Position numbers and translations under genes: made by a program. Below are positions 37,317-39,651 of a DNA stretch of 39,651 nt, piece after piece (position 1 is the stretch's first letter; each line of letters begins with the position of its first letter). Source of the DNA: Burkholderiales bacterium (GTDB lineage: Bacteria > Pseudomonadota > Gammaproteobacteria > Burkholderiales > Burkholderiaceae_C); the NCBI GenBank assembly GCA_028868875.1, contig JAGWTS010000006.1, forward strand, positions 1-39,651, in the 5' to 3' direction. The notes under the pieces were generated by a model. It saw only the letters and a list, made by a program, of their open reading frames with translations, made no database searches and was not told the origin of the DNA.

Positions 37317-37350
37317 CGTTCACATGCGCGTCACATCGCGGTCGTAGACT
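37317..37350 (+). promoter_or_regulatory. PhoB-box-like repeat and -10 box of ppk
   Basis: CGTTCAC (37317-37323) and GCGTCAC (37328-37334) are 7-base direct repeats with an 11-base period. They match the CTGTCAC-N4-CTGTCAC layout of a Pho box at 11 of 18 consensus positions. Ten bases further is the -10 box TAGACT (37345-37350), the spacing found at PhoB-activated promoters that lack a -35 element. The -10 box ends 6 bases before the ppk ATG, so the mRNA would start at the A of the ATG. Confidence 0.45.
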
Positions 37351-37356
37351 GCGGCG

Positions 37357-39447
37357 ATGACCGACGAACGTTTGGCTGATGCGGTGCCTCAGGCGCTGCC
37401 GGCCACCGCCTATCCGGTGCCGCTGACCCTGCTCAACCGCGAGCGCGCCATCCTGCAGTTCAACCGCCGCGTGCTGGCGCAGGCGCAGCGCGAGGACGTT
37501 CCGCTGCTCGAGCGGCTGCGCTACCTGACCATCGTCTCGTCGAACATCGACGAGTTCTTCGAGGTCCGCGTGGCCGACATCATCGAGGCCACGAACCTGC
37601 CCGGCTCGGGCGTTTCGCGCAGCGACCTCGCGGCGGTGGCGGCGGCGGCGCACGAGCTCATCGACGAGCAGTACGCGCTCTTCAACGAGGTGTTGATGCC
37701 GGCGCTGCAGGAACAGGGCATCGTCGTCATCAACCACGCTGAGCGCGACGAGGCCCAGCGCCAGTGGGTGCGCCGCTTCTTCGAGCAGCAGGTGCGGCCG
37801 CTGCTGGTGCCGATGGTGCTGGACCCGAGCCATCCGTTTCCGCTCGTGGCCAACAAGTCGCTGAACTTCATCGCCCGCCTGGGCGGCCACGATGCCTTCG
37901 GCCGCGCCAATGCCATCGCCATCGTCAAGGTGCCGCGCGCCCTGCCGCGCTTGATCCGCCTGCCCGACGAGCTCTGCGCCGGGCGCCAGGGCTTCGTCCA
38001 GCTCACGAGCGTGATCCGGGCCCACCTCGGCGAGCTGTTCCCGGGGCGCGAGGTCGAGTCGTTCTCGCAGTTCCGCGTCACGCGCGACTCCGACCTCGAG
38101 GTCGACGACGACGACGTCACCAACCTGCGCCAGGCCTTGCGCAGCGGCCTGACGACGCGCAACTTCGGCCGCGCGATCCGCCTCGAGGTGGTGCGGACCT
38201 GCCCGGAGGCGCTGTACCGCTTCCTGCTCGAACAGTTCGGCCTGCCCGAGGTCGCGCTCTACAAGGTCAACGGCCCGGTCAACCTGGTGCGGCTGAACCA
38301 GCTCATCGACCAGGCCGACGCCGACGCCTTGCGATTCCCCGCCTTCGAGCCGGCCTGGCCGCTGCGGCGCCTGCCGCGCGACCGCTCGATCTTCGAGCAG
38401 CTGCGCGCCGGCGACGTGCTGCTGCACCACCCCTTCGAGAGCTTCGAGCCGGTCGTGCAGTTCCTGCGCGAGGCGGTCGACGACCCCGAGGTGCTGGCGA
38501 TCAAGCAGACGATCTACCGCACCGGCAGCCAGAGCGTGCTCATGGACCTGCTGATCGAGGCGGCGCGGCGCGGCAAGGAAGTGATGGTCGTGGTCGAGCT
38601 GAAGGCGCGCTTCGACGAAGAGGCCAACATCAACTGGGCCGAGCGCCTCGAGGCGGTCGGCGCCCAGGTGGTCTACGGCGTCGTCGGCCTGAAGACCCAT
38701 GCCAAGCTGCTGCTGGTGACGCGGCGCGAAGGCGCGCGCCTGCGCCGCTACGCCCACCTGTCCACCGGCAACTACAACCCGCGCACGGCGCGCCTGTACA
38801 CCGACATGGGTTTCCTGAGCGCCGATCCCGGCCTCACCGCCGATGCCGACGCGGTGTTCCTGCAGCTCGCGAGCCAGACCAAGGCGCGCAGCCCGAACCA
38901 GCTCGTGGCCGCGCCCTTCGCGCTGCACCGGCGCATGCTGCGCCACATCGCCGAGGTGGCCGCGGCCGCGCGCGCTGCTCGGCCGGCGCGCATCGTCGCC
39001 AAGGTCAACGCCCTGACCGACCCGGCGCTGATCGACGCCCTCGTCGCCGCCGGTGCCGCGGGCGCCTCGATCGACCTCATCGTGCGCGGCGCCTGCCTGC
39101 TGCGCCCGGGGGTCGCGGGCTACAGCGACAACATCCGCGTGCGCTCGATCGTCGGCCGCTTTCTCGAGCATTCGCGCGTGCTGTATTTCCGCTGGGGCGA
39201 GAGCGAGGACGACGAGGCCCTGTACCTGACGAGCGCCGACTGGATGAGCCGCAACATGTTCCGCCGCATCGAGGTGGCCTGGCCGGTGCGCGACCGCGCG
39301 CTGCGCCAGCGCGTCATCGACGAAGGCCTGGTGCCCTACCTCCACGACGAGCGCGACGCCTGGGTGCTCGACGGCGAAGGCCGCTACCGCCGCGTCGGCG
39401 GCGCCGGGCCCGGCGCCCAGCAGGCCTTGATGCGGCGCTACGGGTGA
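37357..39447 (+). CDS. ppk: Polyphosphate kinase 1
   Basis: A 696-residue PPK1 that reversibly polymerises the gamma-phosphate of ATP into polyphosphate. The N-terminal domain has LLNRERAILQFNRRVLAQA and the family stretch LTIVSSNIDEFFEVRVADI. FPLVANKSLNFIARL and LHHPFESFEPVVQFLREA are in the head and middle, IYRTGSQSVLMDLLIEAA precedes the active site. The phosphorylated histidine is His448 (GLKTHAKLLLV), and its partner is His467 (YAHLSTGNYNPRTARLYTD), with the same 19-residue spacing as in E. coli. Start at the ATG 37357, 6 bases after a -10 box. sixA follows 7 bases after the stop; the usual ppx partner is not in view. Confidence 0.96.
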   Translation: MTDERLADAVPQALPATAYPVPLTLLNRERAILQFNRRVLAQAQREDVPLLERLRYLTIVSSNIDEFFEVRVADIIEATNLPGSGVSRSDLAAVAAAAHELIDEQYALFNEVLMPALQEQGIVVINHAERDEAQRQWVRRFFEQQVRPLLVPMVLDPSHPFPLVANKSLNFIARLGGHDAFGRANAIAIVKVPRALPRLIRLPDELCAGRQGFVQLTSVIRAHLGELFPGREVESFSQFRVTRDSDLEVDDDDVTNLRQALRSGLTTRNFGRAIRLEVVRTCPEALYRFLLEQFGLPEVALYKVNGPVNLVRLNQLIDQADADALRFPAFEPAWPLRRLPRDRSIFEQLRAGDVLLHHPFESFEPVVQFLREAVDDPEVLAIKQTIYRTGSQSVLMDLLIEAARRGKEVMVVVELKARFDEEANINWAERLEAVGAQVVYGVVGLKTHAKLLLVTRREGARLRRYAHLSTGNYNPRTARLYTDMGFLSADPGLTADADAVFLQLASQTKARSPNQLVAAPFALHRRMLRHIAEVAAAARAARPARIVAKVNALTDPALIDALVAAGAAGASIDLIVRGACLLRPGVAGYSDNIRVRSIVGRFLEHSRVLYFRWGESEDDEALYLTSADWMSRNMFRRIEVAWPVRDRALRQRVIDEGLVPYLHDERDAWVLDGEGRYRRVGGAGPGAQQALMRRYG

Positions 39448-39454
39448 GGCCGGC

Positions 39455-39651
39455 ATGGACCTGATCCTGTGGCGCCACGCCGAAGCCTTCGAGATAAGCG
39501 CGGCGCAGGACGAGCTCGAACGCGCCCTCTCGCCCAAGGGCGAGCGCCAGGCCCAGCGCATGGCGGTCTGGCTCAACCGCCAGCTGCCTTCGAGCGCGCG
39601 CGTGCTCGCGAGCCCGGCGCGCCGCGCCCAGCAGACCGCGGCCGCGCTCGA
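39455..39651 (+). CDS. sixA: Phosphohistidine phosphatase SixA-like protein, N-terminal part
   Basis: The first 65 residues are present; the gene runs off the window end. It is a histidine phosphatase: LILWRHAEAFE carries the catalytic R-H-x motif (Arg7, His8), and SPKGERQAQRMAVWL and VLASPARRAQQTAAAL are typical of the SixA branch. SixA removes phosphate from phosphohistidine proteins. It starts 7 bases after ppk and is probably co-transcribed, a common pairing in Burkholderiales. Confidence 0.88.
   Translation, partial: MDLILWRHAEAFEISAAQDELERALSPKGERQAQRMAVWLNRQLPSSARVLASPARRAQQTAAAL

Overview
The window is GC-rich chromosomal DNA from a betaproteobacterium, most likely a Burkholderiales member of the Rubrivivax/Leptothrix/Methylibium/Comamonadaceae type. 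This rests on the gene families present (a Bug-type binding protein, a BPSS1780-family membrane protein, the DUF2782-thrB pair, ppk next to sixA), on strong GC bias at third codon positions, and on a hairpin-rich intergenic element after polA. It is not based on a database comparison. Coding is dense: no gap exceeds about 260 bases. I see no insertion sequence, prophage, integrase or CRISPR array.

Layout. 1-1968 (+): end of a branched-chain amino-acid ABC transporter operon (livM partial, livG, livF). 1981-3989 (-): a 2Fe-2S flavin-type reductase translationally coupled to an orphan Bug-type periplasmic binding protein. 4022-4897 (+): an SDR-type epimerase. 4948-7282 (-): rhomboid protease and chemoreceptor 1, then tRNA-Leu(CAA) (-). 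7730-9168 (+): cysM and an overlapping Nudix hydrolase. 9165-13303 (-): a GT2-TPR glycosyltransferase, a PlcP/LpxH-like phosphoesterase, an MGDG-synthase-like glycosyltransferase and phosphatidylserine decarboxylase (transcribed in reverse of that order). 13357-16931: class III aminotransferase (+), small His-rich membrane protein (-), GT4 glycosyltransferase (+). 16991-18089: tusA (+) and galU (-). 18172-19149 (+): a D-2-hydroxyacid-dehydrogenase-like protein lacking its key residues. 19091-22974 (-): valS and guaC. 23157-29177 (+): PAS-GGDEF-EAL protein, uvrD, acyl-CoA ligase. 29349-32217 (+): chemoreceptor 2 and an HTH-pseudoreceiver protein. 32219-34317 (-): DUF2782-thrB-BPSS1780 operon. 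34372-39651 (+): polA, ppk, sixA (partial).

How the genes may work together. The most interesting block is 10394-18089. A decarboxylase that makes phosphatidylethanolamine, a PlcP-like phosphoesterase that could remove its head group, two glycosyltransferases of lipid-acceptor type, an unassigned aminotransferase, a His-rich membrane protein and galU (UDP-glucose supply) sit within 8 kb. This looks like a membrane-lipid remodelling or glycolipid module. A PhoB-box-like direct repeat lies upstream of ppk elsewhere in the window, but I found none in front of the lipid genes.

Regulation seen in the sequence. Both chemoreceptor genes have good sigma-28 (FliA) promoter matches; the GGDEF-EAL gene and the HTH gene have weaker ones. 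Several housekeeping genes (tusA, uvrD, polA, DUF2782, ppk) have a TAGAAT-like -10 box ending only 6-8 bases before the start codon and no Shine-Dalgarno sequence, which predicts leaderless or nearly leaderless mRNAs.
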